64,000 nt of DNA from Pieris napi (Eukaryota; Arthropoda; Insecta; Lepidoptera; Pieridae), in NCBI RefSeq assembly GCF_905475465.1, contig NC_062244.1, forward strand, positions 10,428,501 to 10,492,500. Reading direction: 5' to 3'. Positions 23,521 to 36,800 of the stretch are shown here, one piece after another (within the stretch, counting starts at the first letter, position 1; each line of letters starts with the position of its first letter). Both the position numbers and the translations under genes were made by a program. The notes beneath the pieces were generated by a model. That model was not told the origin of the DNA and made no database searches. It saw only the letters and a list, made by a program, of their open reading frames with translations.

Positions 23521-23674
23521 TGCTAATTTCAATACCACTTATATTGATATTAGCACAGAAGGAACAAAGTTAGACCTTAAGAAGTTTTTTATTATATGGT
23601 GCCTCACGCGCACCTATATGTTAAAGGTTGTCATAGTATACATTAAAAAGTTTATATTAAGTAAAAACATATAT

Positions 23675-23680
23675 TTTATT
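23675..23680 (-). terminator. Poly(A) signal of SF3B4
   Basis: AATAAA on the minus strand, 15 bases past the SF3B4 stop codon. Confidence 0.6.
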
Positions 23681-23694
23681 ACTTATTTTACGAC

Positions 23695-26600
23695 TTAATA
23701 ATTATAATTTGGTTCCGGGGGATGGTGCGGGAAGGGCGGATGACCAAACGGCGGAGGTCCACGCGGGGGGAACTGCGGTCTGAATTGCGGTGGAGGGGGT
23801 CTCCATGGGGGCGGGGGTCTGGCCCCCGGTGGCGGTGGGGGGCCAAAACCAGGAGGTCCGAACGGTGGTGGAGGGAAGTGATGGAACGGGGGCGGTGGTG
23901 GTGGCGGACCTGGTGGTGGAGGTGGGCCTGGCGGGGGCATCGAAGTGGGGGGTGGTGGGGGAGCAGACATCGGTAACGGGGGTGGGGGTCTGGCGTTCAT
24001 TGGGGGTCCTGGTGGCGGCATTGGGGATGGCGTAGGAGGCGGCGGTGGCGCCATCATCATTGACCCCAAGATTGTTGGAGGTGCGTCCGCGAACAACTGA
24101 TGAGGTCGGTCTGCGTGTGATAAGGGATTTTGCGCCGCCAGCAACCTGAAATAAAATATGGTTCAATCAGAATATCTTATTATCTATGAAAGTAAAAAAG
24201 GCATTATTAAAAAGGATCTATAATTAAATCGAAATTAATGTTAAGACATAGGGAGCGTTAAAGTATTACGTCACGGAATTTTTGGTGATTCTTGACACCC
24301 CTACCCCCACATAACGCGCCGTAACATTTTCTGTACCCAATAGTAAAACGTTTCGTGACCACCTACACCACCTCTTTATACCTAAAAGTTACCATTATGT
24401 ATGTAAAGTACTCGAAAGTCGAAAATAATATTAACAATAACACGTAATTCAATCCCAGCCCCGCACCGTAACGTTTTACAAAAGGTCCAAAAATTCCTTA
24501 CGTAATACTTGAACGCTCCCATATTCAAAAATATAAAAGTATAATGTTTATTTATAAAAATAAACACATTATTGTAAAAAAAAAATAACCTTTCAGCAGC
24601 TGATCCGTGCCTTTCTCCCTTAACATCCTTCTTAAATGCATATGAGACTGATATTGGCCGATTGCAGAGATACTGATTGTTCATTGCCTCTATGGCTGCA
24701 TCTGATGCTTCGAACGACGCAAAGTTTATAAATGCAAACGCCTTCGAGTTACCCGTTTCTGGATCTCGCATAACCTGAAACATATAAAAACAAATGATTT
24801 AACATAAAGATAATAAATATTTTGATAATGAATATAGATATACAGTGTAAACGCCATATTATTACTCGGCTTTGATTGGTTTAGCTTGTCTTCCATACAA
24901 TGACACTTTCATCATAGCATTACCTCAATATCGACAACAATTAAATAATAAAAAGTATGTATTGCATTGAGCAGTGTTGGCCTAGTGGCTTTAGCGTGCG
25001 ACTCTCATCCCTGAGGTCGTAGGATCGATCCCTGGCTGTGCACCAATGGACTTTCTTTCTATGTGCGCATTTAACATTCGCTTGAACGCTGAAGGAAAAT
25101 CTCGTGAGGAAACCGACATGTCTTAGATCCAAAAAAGTCGACGGCGTGTGTCGGGCACTGGAGGCTGATCACCTACTTGCCTATTTATTAGATTTAAAAA
25201 TGATCATGAAACAGATTCAGAAATCCGAGGCCAAGACCTAAAGAGGTTGTAGCGCCACTGATTTTTTTTTAATGTTTTTTATTGCCAAAATTAGTTAAAA
25301 ATGCGAAGCCGTTACGCCTTATTGTCCTTTGTCGCTTTGTTCTATCCCGTAATAAACTCGACTGTCTCGGCATCATACGTACCGAACTTTCGAATAAATC
25401 AGGTCTTTTTGTTTAAATTAAAAAAAAAAAAATGGGATTTGTTGCACGTCTAGACAGACTGTTGTTATATTCATGGATCTGTACATTATCATATTCTTAG
25501 TTGTTCACAAGCTTTCAAGTAAAACAAGACGTCAGACGAAAGTAACAGACTATACGCAATAGCGTTCAAATAAGAATTGTTTTCTATGTAATTGCTAACT
25601 CTAGTCTGAAATAAACTTTTTCTTTTTTGTATTCAGATTTTTCTTCTTTCCATTTAACAACAAAATAGACACAGTCCCTTGAGTGTCATTATAATATAGA
25701 GTTTACACTGTATATTGTATATGATGTATATAGATATATATAGCGTGATAAAGTCTGCTCAGAAGTTATTAAAGATGTACATTTAGTAATTAAAATAAAA
25801 TTGTATTTTTTTTCTGCAGAATGCAGAAAAAAATTCTTACAATTTCCTTAGGTTGGTTTTTCTTGTTAGACATACAATGGGATATTGCTTTCCATTTAAC
25901 AATAACGCTATATTATGTCAGAACATATGCATTCTCTTCAGAGAGTTCAAATTTAAACTGTATATTATATTTTGTGATATCAGTCCAGTGGCTTAGCTGT
26001 CAACAAAGTTATGTTTACAAAACCCTGTTTTGCATCAATACTTTTCTTTAAAAAAAATGGCAAAGTCACTTTTGCATTTCAATCGCATGTATCACTCACC
26101 TTTGGTGTTTGCAGAATTACTCCAAAAGCAGAGAATGTATCATACAAAAGTTTTTCATCAACTTCAGGATCCAAGTTACCAATGAACACATTTGCACCCA
26201 CATCAAGATTCTTTTGATGGGCTGATGCTTTATTTACCCTCACCGGCTTTCCATATAGCTTGATCATATTCATTACCTGGAATTTCGTAATCATTCTATA
26301 ACACTGTTAAAATTCAGAAACTTAATATATTAGTTATATATGTATATTGTATGTGCCCTTGGTATAAATAGTAGTCCTAATTTTGTTTAATGTTTTGTGT
26401 AAATATATTGTATACGTATTTCTAAAAAACTCTCTTTATAATATGAGTATATGTACATATACTAACTTTAATTGCATAATCAGCATCTTCTTCACCCATA
26501 AACTCCACAAATCCATAACCTTGGTGAGTTTGAGTCACTCGATCTTTTGGCATATGAACATTAACTAAAAACAAAAAGAAATTAAATATTGCATTATTTT

Positions 26601-27110
26601 TAAATAAAGACAAATAGTATTGTTAGTACCTTACTTATAAAAAAATAATCACATCATTTAAAAATACTCATGTTTCTTTTTTTAATATGGCATTACCACA
26701 AAGTGTATTTATGGATTAAAATATACATACCCACAGGTCCAGCTTGTACAAACAACTCCCACAGTAAACTCTCACTAACTCTGTCATCAAGGCCACCCAC
26801 ATAGATGGTAGCATCTGAAATATTTTTAGATTAATGTGTTTTGTTGCATTTACATGCAAATACATAGTACGATAACATAATATTAATTAAAAAAAACAAA
26901 CAAATTAATATAACTTGAGTGATACTTTCAATACGTGGATATTTTAAACTTGAAAGTAACACTCAATACATAATAATTATAGAATTTAATAACATAAAAT
27001 GTTTGTAAATGTTTCCTAAAACATTGAAATGCTAACTTAAACATAATAAAACATAACCTCCAACTCGGTACGATACCTTGATTCCTTTCAGCAATAGGTC
27101 CTGCAGCCAT
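23695..27110 (-). CDS. SF3B4: Splicing factor 3B subunit 4 (SF3b49/Spx)
   Basis: Subunit of the SF3b complex of U2 snRNP, which binds pre-mRNA near the branch site in the nucleus. Six coding exons with consensus splice sites, read from high to low: 27077-27110, 26731-26814, 26467-26564, 26100-26276, 24590-24774, 23695-24145. Together they give 342 residues, close to fly Spx (about 347, recalled) and shorter than the human protein (424). RRM1 (about 13-91) has RNP2 IYVGGL and RNP1 GYGFVEF. RRM2 (about 100-179) has RNP2 VFIGNL and RNP1 KAFAFINF. A Pro/Gly/Met-rich tail follows from about 205. Start MAAGPIAERNQ matches the family start. The gene is intact. Intron 4 (24775-26099) holds a SINE and intron 5 a MITE. 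The ORFs opposite the Pro-rich exon are shadows. Confidence 0.97.
24249..24521. mobile_element. MITE, family D copy 1 (in SF3B4 intron 5)
   Basis: Inverted ends tagggagcgtt / gaacgctccca, with tattacgtcacg near one end and cgtaatactt near the other. About 85-90% like the copy at 42476-42755 by eye. It fills most of the 444 bp intron. No transposase; the TA-containing edges suggest a TA target, unproven. Confidence 0.75.
24969..25266 (+). mobile_element. SINE, family 1, copy e (in SF3B4 intron 4)
   Basis: Near full-length copy from gagcagtgttggcctagtgg to ggttgtagcgccactg, followed by a T-rich run. It lies antisense to SF3B4. Confidence 0.8.
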
Positions 27111-27895
27111 AATGAATAAATAAAGATTTACTCAATATTTTACAGATATAACATTTTATTTTTTATAACTAGGAAATGTTACTATTTCGAACGATATTAG
27201 GGTTTAATCGTTGCACTAGTACAAAATAACAGAATTCCTGATCCTCAGACCTAAGTCCTAACGTCAAAATCAAGACATAACAAGTAGGCGACGCCAAACC
27301 ACAGATAAAAAAATACAGATTACAAAACTCTCTAATACTAGACAAAATATTATTATTAAGAATGGGACTAGTTATAAAACATCTTTATAGAGTTGAAAAT
27401 GACATCTTGTCTTGACTACAACGCTTATTTTTATAATAGATAAGTAAGTCACTATTAAAGTTCGGTGGCGGTTGTTATAGCAGATAATATGTTAAATGAA
27501 ACAATTCATTTGAAGCTGGAAGTTGACTAGCATTTATCGTTTAAAATATGAGCCTATAACTAAATATGTATATAAAATTAGGGTTGCGATAAGTGCTACC
27601 ATGAACCGTCTGTCAGTCTTTCGTCTCACGTCTGTGCCCGTCTGTACTTGACACTTGTATATACTTACTACTTTGTAGTTTGTAGTATTTAGTATTTACA
27701 TTTTACTCTGTCGTAAGTCGTTAGACGTCGATGATCATTCGTCAAACAAAATATTATTTTTCATTGTTATTTTTTCTGTTTATTCCGTTGAAAGTTGGAT
27801 TTTTTGTCTAATTTTTTTTTTTTTTGCCGGCTTTAGTTTAATTCCACTGCATTCTTGGGTTAAATATTTATCTGGCTGATTTAAATTTCGGCAAC
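27111..27895. promoter_or_regulatory. Shared divergent promoter region of SF3B4 and FBXL4
   Basis: 785 bp separate the two start codons, which point away from each other. No TATA box is placed convincingly for either gene. A T-run and ggctttagtttaattcc lie just upstream of the FBXL4 start. Shared control is inferred only from the head-to-head layout. Confidence 0.5.
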
Positions 27896-30800
27896 ATGCA
27901 AAGTGCTTCAGACATTCTATCGTCTTTGTTATGGTTTAAAGAAAATAATTATACAGACGATGAAAATGATGCTCAAATAATAGAGCAATTTGTACAAAAT
28001 GTTGAAGATTTTAGCTCGCAATACGGAAGTGAAATCAGTGTTTCATATACTGCATTTAATCTTCGTGGACCACCTTCAAATTTTCCCGACTATGGAGATT
28101 ATCCACAAGCATTTGTTATGGTAAGTAAATACACTATTATGTTTTATATTTTATTGTCTACAAAAAATCTTTATAAAATACTAGCTGACCCGGCAAACGT
28201 TTGTTTTGCCATGTATATTATTTCTAGGAAACATTTTTTGAGTTCAATAAAAATAACTATCAATAATAAAAATAGGGGTTGATGAGGGGTGAAAATTAAG
28301 GGTTGTATGTATCATAAAAAAATTTTTTTTTGGGGTGGACACCCCTTATCACTTAGGGGTTTGAAAGATAGATAGTAGCCGATTCTCAGACTTACTGAAT
28401 ACGCATAAACATTTCAAAATAATCGGTCAAGCCGTTTCGGAGGAATATGGGAACGAACATTGTAACACGAGAATTTTATATATATAGAGATAATTTTTTA
28501 GAGGACATATGGTACATGGTGGGATGAGGCACCATCAGTGCAAGAGGACTATATGCCACAAAATAAAAATACTATTTCAAGCCAGGATTATGTAGGTATG
28601 TATATTTTCCATATACAATGTAGTTTCTGTAGTTTGTTGTTGTTCTAACGTTCTTCAATCCTGAGGTTTATAGTTGTTAAAAAAGATTTGATTATTTTTG
28701 TTTCTGACAGAAGTATCCTTTGAAAGAGCGGTTTATCCACTAGAGGTGGCTGTTTTTGAGACTTATAACCCTGGAGCCTTAGTAAGAATTTGGGCTTTGG
28801 GTCCAGTGTCCTGGATTTTATTATGGGAAGGTGAACCAGAGTATGCTGGTGATACACCAAGGATATTTAGTCCTCCAATAAGAGAAATAAACTATCCTAC
28901 AAGGTATACATAAAAAAAATATGTTTTGTTTTATGTTATATTATTAAGGATTTTTAATTTTATTGTTTTCTTAAAAGAATACTACGTTTGGAATTCAACC
29001 ACAAGCTACTACCATATTATACAGAACTTGATGCAATTTTAATGAGAGGAAGAGAACCACCCAGTGAAATGAAAATTAGGAATAACTTTTCATATTCAAG
29101 CCTTTTTTATAAAAGGACTCAGCCCGAGAAAGGTAATATAAAATTGAAATATTTTAATTTTAAAACTTTCAATTGTTTTAGTTTTTTTTTTAATATTGAT
29201 GTAACCTTTGTATTAACTGTGCTGGGTTGAGGGTGTAATATTATAAATAATTAATTTTATTTTGTATTTAAGGTACATTGTTAAATAAAGTAATGGCATC
29301 AAACCTCCATGAGAATGTTGTACCACCGGCAATGATTCCAAAGACTAAACAAATTCTCGACACTGGACCTGAGTTGGGTGATTTTCAACGATTGCCAGTA
29401 AGTTCATAGCATTGTATTTACGTCAAAAGTATCCAAATTGAGCATACACTTTTTGTTTAGAGGGTAATTTAGTGTTAAGTATCTAAATCATATAATCATA
29501 TAGACTTGTACTATGCATTTCCAATATTTATTATCAAGATTAAAACACGTCAAATCGATTTTTATCTGTAGAACCGATTTTTATACTACCTGGCGAACTT
29601 GGTACCGCCTAAGACAATGAATGTCGTGTTACAGATTAGCTGAACTTAATTTATGATTTTATCAAATTACAATTAATACAAATTAAATTTTAAGTTCACT
29701 ACTTTATTAAGAAATGAACACAAAACGACATAAGCGTCTGAATGCAGGCATAAATATTTGACGACCAATATGAATGTCAATACTTTTTCAATACTGACAT
29801 GATTCTACATTTTTAAAATCTAATATACGCCGCTATCCCTAATATTATGGATATATTTTGTCAATTTGAAATCTTTATTTGAATACGTTCTTTAATTTGA
29901 GGAGAGAATTTACCGTATCGAGGGGATGAAGATTAAGTTACGAAACCCATGAATATTTTGTGTTGGATTTTGTCCTCTTATTTTTTTTAATTTTTTTCGA
30001 TGCAATTGTTTTTAATAGTTATTCTGCAAATACAACAATTAAAAACTATGAACATCAGTCCCGCGGCCCGCCGTTCTCTCGCCGTTTGAGCAAACCCGAA
30101 TTTGTTTTATATAATAAGTCAACATACATAATATTGTCTTTTACACATTTAAAGAAAACACTTTTTTATGTAAAACTATGTAAACACTAAAATTATGTAA
30201 AATAATTATAAGTTTATAATAATACATAGGTAGCGTCAATCCATTAAAAAAGTGTTTTCTTTCAACATATATAATTTTTTTTCGCTTATTGTAATAAATT
30301 ACAAGGACTTAAAATATTACGCGCGTCATTTCCTTGAAATTCACGTGTTTCGATGGAACCAAGCACGTGATTCAGTACTCGGCGATTAAGCTGAAGGCTG
30401 AATTTTTTTATTTTAATTAAAAACATTTGTAAAGCTAGTGGCTCTGTCTTTAACAGCTCTGGTTATACATTTATTTAAAAAATAACCACCCCTGATTCTT
30501 ACTCCATTGTGAAGTGTAACCTATGGTTTAGTACAAATTTGGAAACTATCACCTATATCGAAAGCTTTAAAACATTCAAACAATTGTGAACCGTCGCTTT
30601 TAATACCTAGGTAACACTGAAAATGTTTAGAAAATGAAAAACGGCTTAATGTAGAAAGTTGCCAACACTTTTATTGTTTTTGGAAGTATTCTCCGTTCCT
30701 CTCTACACATCGTCGCATTCGATCATTGAGAAAAGCAGTGGGCCCATGCTTCCTTAGGGGTCTCTTCTATGGCATTTTCGTAAGAGTTTTAGTTTTGCCG

Positions 30801-33800
30801 CCAATTCACAAAAACAAATGACAAATGAATGCAATATACTACATTAGGTTACCAAAAAATTCTAAAATTGAAATTCAAAAAAGTTTTCATTAGCAATGTT
30901 TCTAACTGGTCAGTTCTAAACATTTTCAGTGTTACCCACGTATTATGATGTATTTTCATGACCATAGATGCATTTATTGACTACAATTTGATAAACTTTA
31001 ATTATTTATTTATAAGAAATCTTACATCTACACATATCAATATTATGAAAGAAAACACTTAGACAATAAACATTGATAAACACAACAGAAACATTGCTTG
31101 GTTTTTAATTTTCCTTTACTCGAATTTGTCTTAACTCTTACAGTAATCCATTAGAATAGATACAAGATTAATATATTCCTTCATTTGACGTCATATCATT
31201 TGTGTTAGTCATAATACATATATTAAATTAATTAATAATTTATTATATTTTTTGTCGTATAAATTATATTATTAGCATCTACATGTATGTATGGAATTTA
31301 CGTTCTATGTGCTTATGTATCCGATGTTTGTTTGTTTTGGAGGAATCATAAGGATCTAGGTATTACCAAGTACCTATTCGATCCTTACAGGTAGGGTACA
31401 TAAACGTATAAAACCTCTCCAAGGTTGGGTACCTATTAACCTGGGAAAAGGCAAAAGGCAACTATGGCTGTGCGTTCTAATTTGCATAGAGATGATTCTT
31501 ACTATATTAAGTTTACCACGGACTGAATACAAAAGTTGAGTTGACAACTATAATACTTATAATTACTTACTTACAATGTTGAATTAATGTTGAGTGTGAG
31601 ACTAAAAATGAGATAAATAAATATGTATATGTTCATTTACGTCTTTGTTACGAAAATGTATTAATTGTAATGTTCTGCTGATTCTTATCAAGGTATTTTC
31701 GCATATTATAAGTTTTTTATTTGCATAGTCCGATAGCTTTTTGGGTTTCAAACTTGAATCAAAAGTTACCTACTACAAAAGATATTTTTGTTTATTCGAC
31801 GCTTTACAAAGTGGAATGTTTCTTTCGTTTAATACTAAAAAAAATTGTTTGTAGTTGAATACAAAATCTTCTATAATGAAGATTTTTTTTAGTTTACTTC
31901 AGTAAATTGTTAATTAGTTTTGCTTTTATGATAAACATTACAGACTAATAATGATTATCGTCTAATTATTACCAAGAGTACATCCGCGATATTATTATCT
32001 CTATGGGAAACGAAATACAATGGAATATTAAATAATTATAACACATAAAATTACCTTTGTTCATTATTGCAATAAATATTAATGTTAAAAATGTCTTTGG
32101 TTAACGCGAATTAAAACATAAATTAAAGAAAAATTATCTTATACTCAAATGATTTTACTAGTATATCAAATTTAAAAAAAAAAAAATTAAATGGAAATCT
32201 ACACGTTAACGCCCTGAACATTGATTAAAACAAATCATATTAATAATATTGCATTTTATTAATATGATTTGTTTAAATCTAGTCATAAATATTTGACAAA
32301 TAATTCATTTTGTTTTTTTGACACCATTAATGTATCAAAAATATCTCGATAAAACACCCGGTGACGTCAGTCAAGCTAGGATGTTTAGGAAATGTCAAAT
32401 TATTGTTAATTGTGATCTATTAATTGCCATAAGCACAACTAGATAATAACAATAATTATAAAAGATGACCTCAAGAGACGGTCATTTAAGAGATTAATTT
32501 TTTCTTATTGTCATCAACTGTGTTTATTGAAACAGAATAATATAAACCGACGTACACGACTAAACAATAAGAAGTGGTTACAATAAAGACATTTTTTTTT
32601 TAATCAAATAAAGATACAAATGTAAATTCTTAATAACGGGTGTGATCTCTTGCCAAAATATGTTTTGGGCAGCAATTCGGAGTGAACGGAGTTAGTTAAA
32701 TAGTGTAAATTAAATACCGGTAAATAAAGAAACTTCTAATTTCACATTCAAGCAATTGAATTTCATTTATTTGAAATCGAACTTAGAACGTGAATTTCCT
32801 TTTTAAAGAAATTTCTTTTTCAAAAGAGTTTTTTATGTTACATCGGATTCATAGATAAAAAGTAAAACTTCTTTAAATACAAAAAATAAGGCTTTGAAAG
32901 GGTTGTAACTATATTTTGTTAAGATTTTTCAAATAATAAAATGAAAAAAACAATGTTGTAAGTAATGCTGCCATCTTGTCTAGTCTATGCATGCTGTTTA
33001 GTATGCATTCCTGCAAAGGACATACCTCTGAGGCATGCGAACTTCCTTGAATTGTTTTTATGTAGGCTTTTGTTTAGTCACTTATCCTTAACATAAATAC
33101 ATATCAGTGTATAATGCATTTTCCATTCGTTATGTCGTAAGTAAGTTATTTGTATAAAGTATTTACTATGTAACGAACAATTAAAAACGTCATTTAAGTT
33201 AAAAAAAATATCAAACCGTTTTTGTTTTAAAATTCCTAATCTTTGACGAATACAACATGAGTATTGTCGCTGTTGTGTGTGGACAACCCTTATCACTTAG
33301 GGGTATGAAAAATAGATAGTAGCCGATTCTCAGACCTACTGAATATGCATATAAAATTTGGTAAAAATCGGTCTAGCCGTTTCGGAGGAGTATGGTAACT
33401 AACATTGTGTCACGAGAATTTTATATATAAGATATAGGTGATCAAGTCTTCTGTGTCTAACATATGAGACGTGTCGGTTTCCTCACGATGTTTTACCGCA
33501 GGTGCAGGAACGCATGCCTTAGGCGATTAGGTCTACACTGCTCCCAGTTCATATAACAGTTGAACATATACTTTTACTTATTTTTATTTTATTTATTTAC
33601 ACTTCGTAACAAAAAACAAATGACAATACATAAAAATTATAAGGCATGCAACAAGCGATCTCTTCCAGGCAACCCTAGTAAGGGAAAAAATAGTAGATAA
33701 AGTGCATGAAGGTGCAGAATTATAACCAAATTTTATAAATAAAAATATATACAACCTTATTCTAAAATAATACAAAAAAATAATAATAAAACAAACTAAA

Positions 33801-36800
33801 AACTAAAAAGCTAATTTCATGGATTCAAGGATTGCGATGCAATACAAACGAATAAGAAGTACAAGAATTAAAAAAGTCACGATTGAGCAGGATAGGATAT
33901 GGTTAAGAAATGATTATGTAGAAGAGTTTTAAAAGATGTTAGGGTGGTAGCCAATCGAATGGAGTCGGGCAGCCTATTCCACAACTTAATGGCGGAGATC
34001 CTAAACGAATTGCCTAAGAGGAACGAGCTGTGCGATGGAATTTCCAATAAGCATCTATTGGAAGAGCGCAACGTATACTTTTTTATTAATTTACTAGTGA
34101 CAGACGCAATTTTGTATTTCAGGATGAAACCATACTAACTGTGATGAAGTACCTTGATATGCAATCTCTTTGTCGGTGCGCACAAGTCAACAGGCATTTT
34201 CGAAGGCTGGCATCTGATGCAATTCTCTATCGGAGTATAGATTTACGGCCGTATTGGCACTGTGTTAGGTCACAGGTAATAATATAATCTTTGCGTTGCT
34301 ACTAGCTACTCAACTAACTAGTCTGTTGCTGGTGATAGTATACAAACTAGTATTTAATATTATTGTTTAAGAAATAATATGTTTCAAAGTAAAAGATACG
34401 GTGTTAAGAAGGTATATGTAAAGTAAAATTTGCCAAAAATCATCGTAAAAAATTGAATTTATAAATAGTTATTTTATATTTTTTTAATATTATATATAAG
34501 TTTCATTGTTGAATTTTCTCTTACTGTTACTGTCTGAAAAATTCCTTCTAGTAATTTATATTTGATGCTAAAATAGTAGAAAAGTTCTAGAAGATTCAAT
34601 TAGTGTAGAATGTTTTTTCGCGATCAAACATAAGTAACTACACGAGAGTGATAAAGTCAAAACGTTAAAATTAGGTATTTAATACTTATGGCATGTACCA
34701 TACAGGATTTTTTGTTACTTGATAAAAAGCAATACTTTTAGGTCTGGCCTACAGATTTCAGATTTGTTTCCTGATCATTTGTTTTTTCTAATAGGCAACT
34801 AGGTGATCAGTCTACTCTGCTTGTTGTAAATCTACTAGTGCTATATAATTTAAATAATTGTTAAATTGGTCTATCTTTAGGTGTTGATGACATTGTCAAA
34901 ACGTTGCAAGTTTCTTCAAAAACTTGACCTGTCGTGGTGCGGAAGTCACTGTATGGTTCAACCACATTTTGTTGTCGAGTAAGTATCTTAAAGTTAGTCA
35001 CTGGTACACAGTGGCATAACTATACCATCTGGGGCCCGTGGCAAATCTTCTTTCGTGGCAATTCTCTTGATGGGGCCCTAACAGTAAAAATCGTCCCTTC
35101 TCAGTTTAATTTTAAAAAAAATTGATAATTTCAGCCTACCTACTCAATTACGCGTTGTATATGTCCCACTAATGGCCATAGTGGACCTCCTCTCTTAGGC
35201 GAGAGGGAATGGTCTGTAGTCCCCACGCTAGACTCTTCAGGAGACTTAACATTCATCCATAGAACTTAATATCTCTTGGGCAGGGGCCCTCTCGATTCGG
35301 GGGCCCGTGGCATTTTGCCAGCCCTGCCACGCTTGTTACGCCACTAGGGATTATTAAACATTCAAATGATGAAAGATTTTTTGATTCCTTATATCGATTA
35401 AATAATATTTAATTGTATTATTACAGTTTTCTGAAGGACAGCGGCGCGGAGTTAACTCACTTACGGATGAATTGTTGCAAATTTGTCGACAACTCCGTGT
35501 TAAGAGCAGTTGTTGCGACATCGGCTAATTTGCAAGGTAACTTTCCTGTTATTGTTTTTTTCCTACATTCATTAACTACAAATAGTATTTATATTAATTT
35601 GCTATTTAAGTATTATATGATGAATGCAATTAATAGATTTAAATTTAAAGAAAAGTAATGTTTATTTTAGAGACCTTTAAAGAAAGTGAAATATGTATAG
35701 GTTACTTGCATCTACTTCACTGCTATCATGAACACTATGAAATGTATAAACAATATTACAAGAAAAAGCGACGTAATTTTAAGTACTGAATCTTAAAACT
35801 GAGGATTCAGAATCGTACTTATCCACTTTTTCATATAAATATAGCATTATTATTTTACATATGTTACTAACTCCGCTGGCATAGCGATCCAAAATAAGTC
35901 TTAGCCTACGAAACTAGAACCTTTGACATTCGGGCGGAAATCGCGTTCTTATTAAAACCTATTTAGTCACAAAATGTGACCAATATGAAAAAAATAACAT
36001 ATATAAAATAAATTTATCCTAGACAATCCTTAGTTGTAAGGACCTCTTCACGAGTAAAGGCCATCTCTAGATAATTTATTTTCTTTTCCATCCAAAATAG
36101 TTCCCCTGTCTTTCAAATCCCAAATGGTCTAATGGAATCCCTGTGTTCCATTAGACCACCAATCCAGTGGCCTATCTCTTCTTTTTGATCAGTCAGTGAT
36201 CGTTCTTACTAGATTTTAAATGGAGAAAGAAATAACAAACTAAACGTTTATTTGTTGCGCAATTTGAGTTCATATAACATTATTTAAATTAGTTAAATAA
36301 TTTTCCAATATATTCACACTCATACAGTAATGAATACATTGACATAAATTGTTTACGAATATAGGAATAAAAATCGATGAAACTTCATCTCTTTCATTTA
36401 GTATGATACGGGTAGAGACAACATACCTGAAGAGTTGCTAATGTAATTCATCTGATTGAACGGTATGGAAAATTCCATTGTTGACGGTTTCAATTTTCGC
36501 ATGCATCATTCATATGAATTTATTTATAGATTTTTCGAGCATCCAGCTGCAAGGGACTGTTTTATTTAAATATTATTTATTGATGCCCGAGAATAGTTAT
36601 TCGTTTTGACCTTTTTATGTAAAAGAAACTTCTCGAAACAAAAAATGGTCACCGTCTTGTAAATTGTGATACGTTTAAAAATTTTGAATAAGATTTTGAG
36701 CCCTACTTATTTTTAAAAATACATATATTAAAGCTGCTTTCACCAGCAACCCTAGTTTATACTATTATGGAGTGACAGCAAAAAATTTTACAATAAAAAA

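Noticed and set aside
23695..24166. Several long open frames on both strands across the Pro-rich region
   Set aside because: They are frame shadows of the low-complexity GC-rich last exon of SF3B4; only the minus frame ending EPNYNY fits the spliced gene.
34934..35125. Frame reading through the end of FBXL4 exon 7 into the intron
   Set aside because: The GT donor at 34979 and phase continuity with exon 8 show that the extension is intronic.
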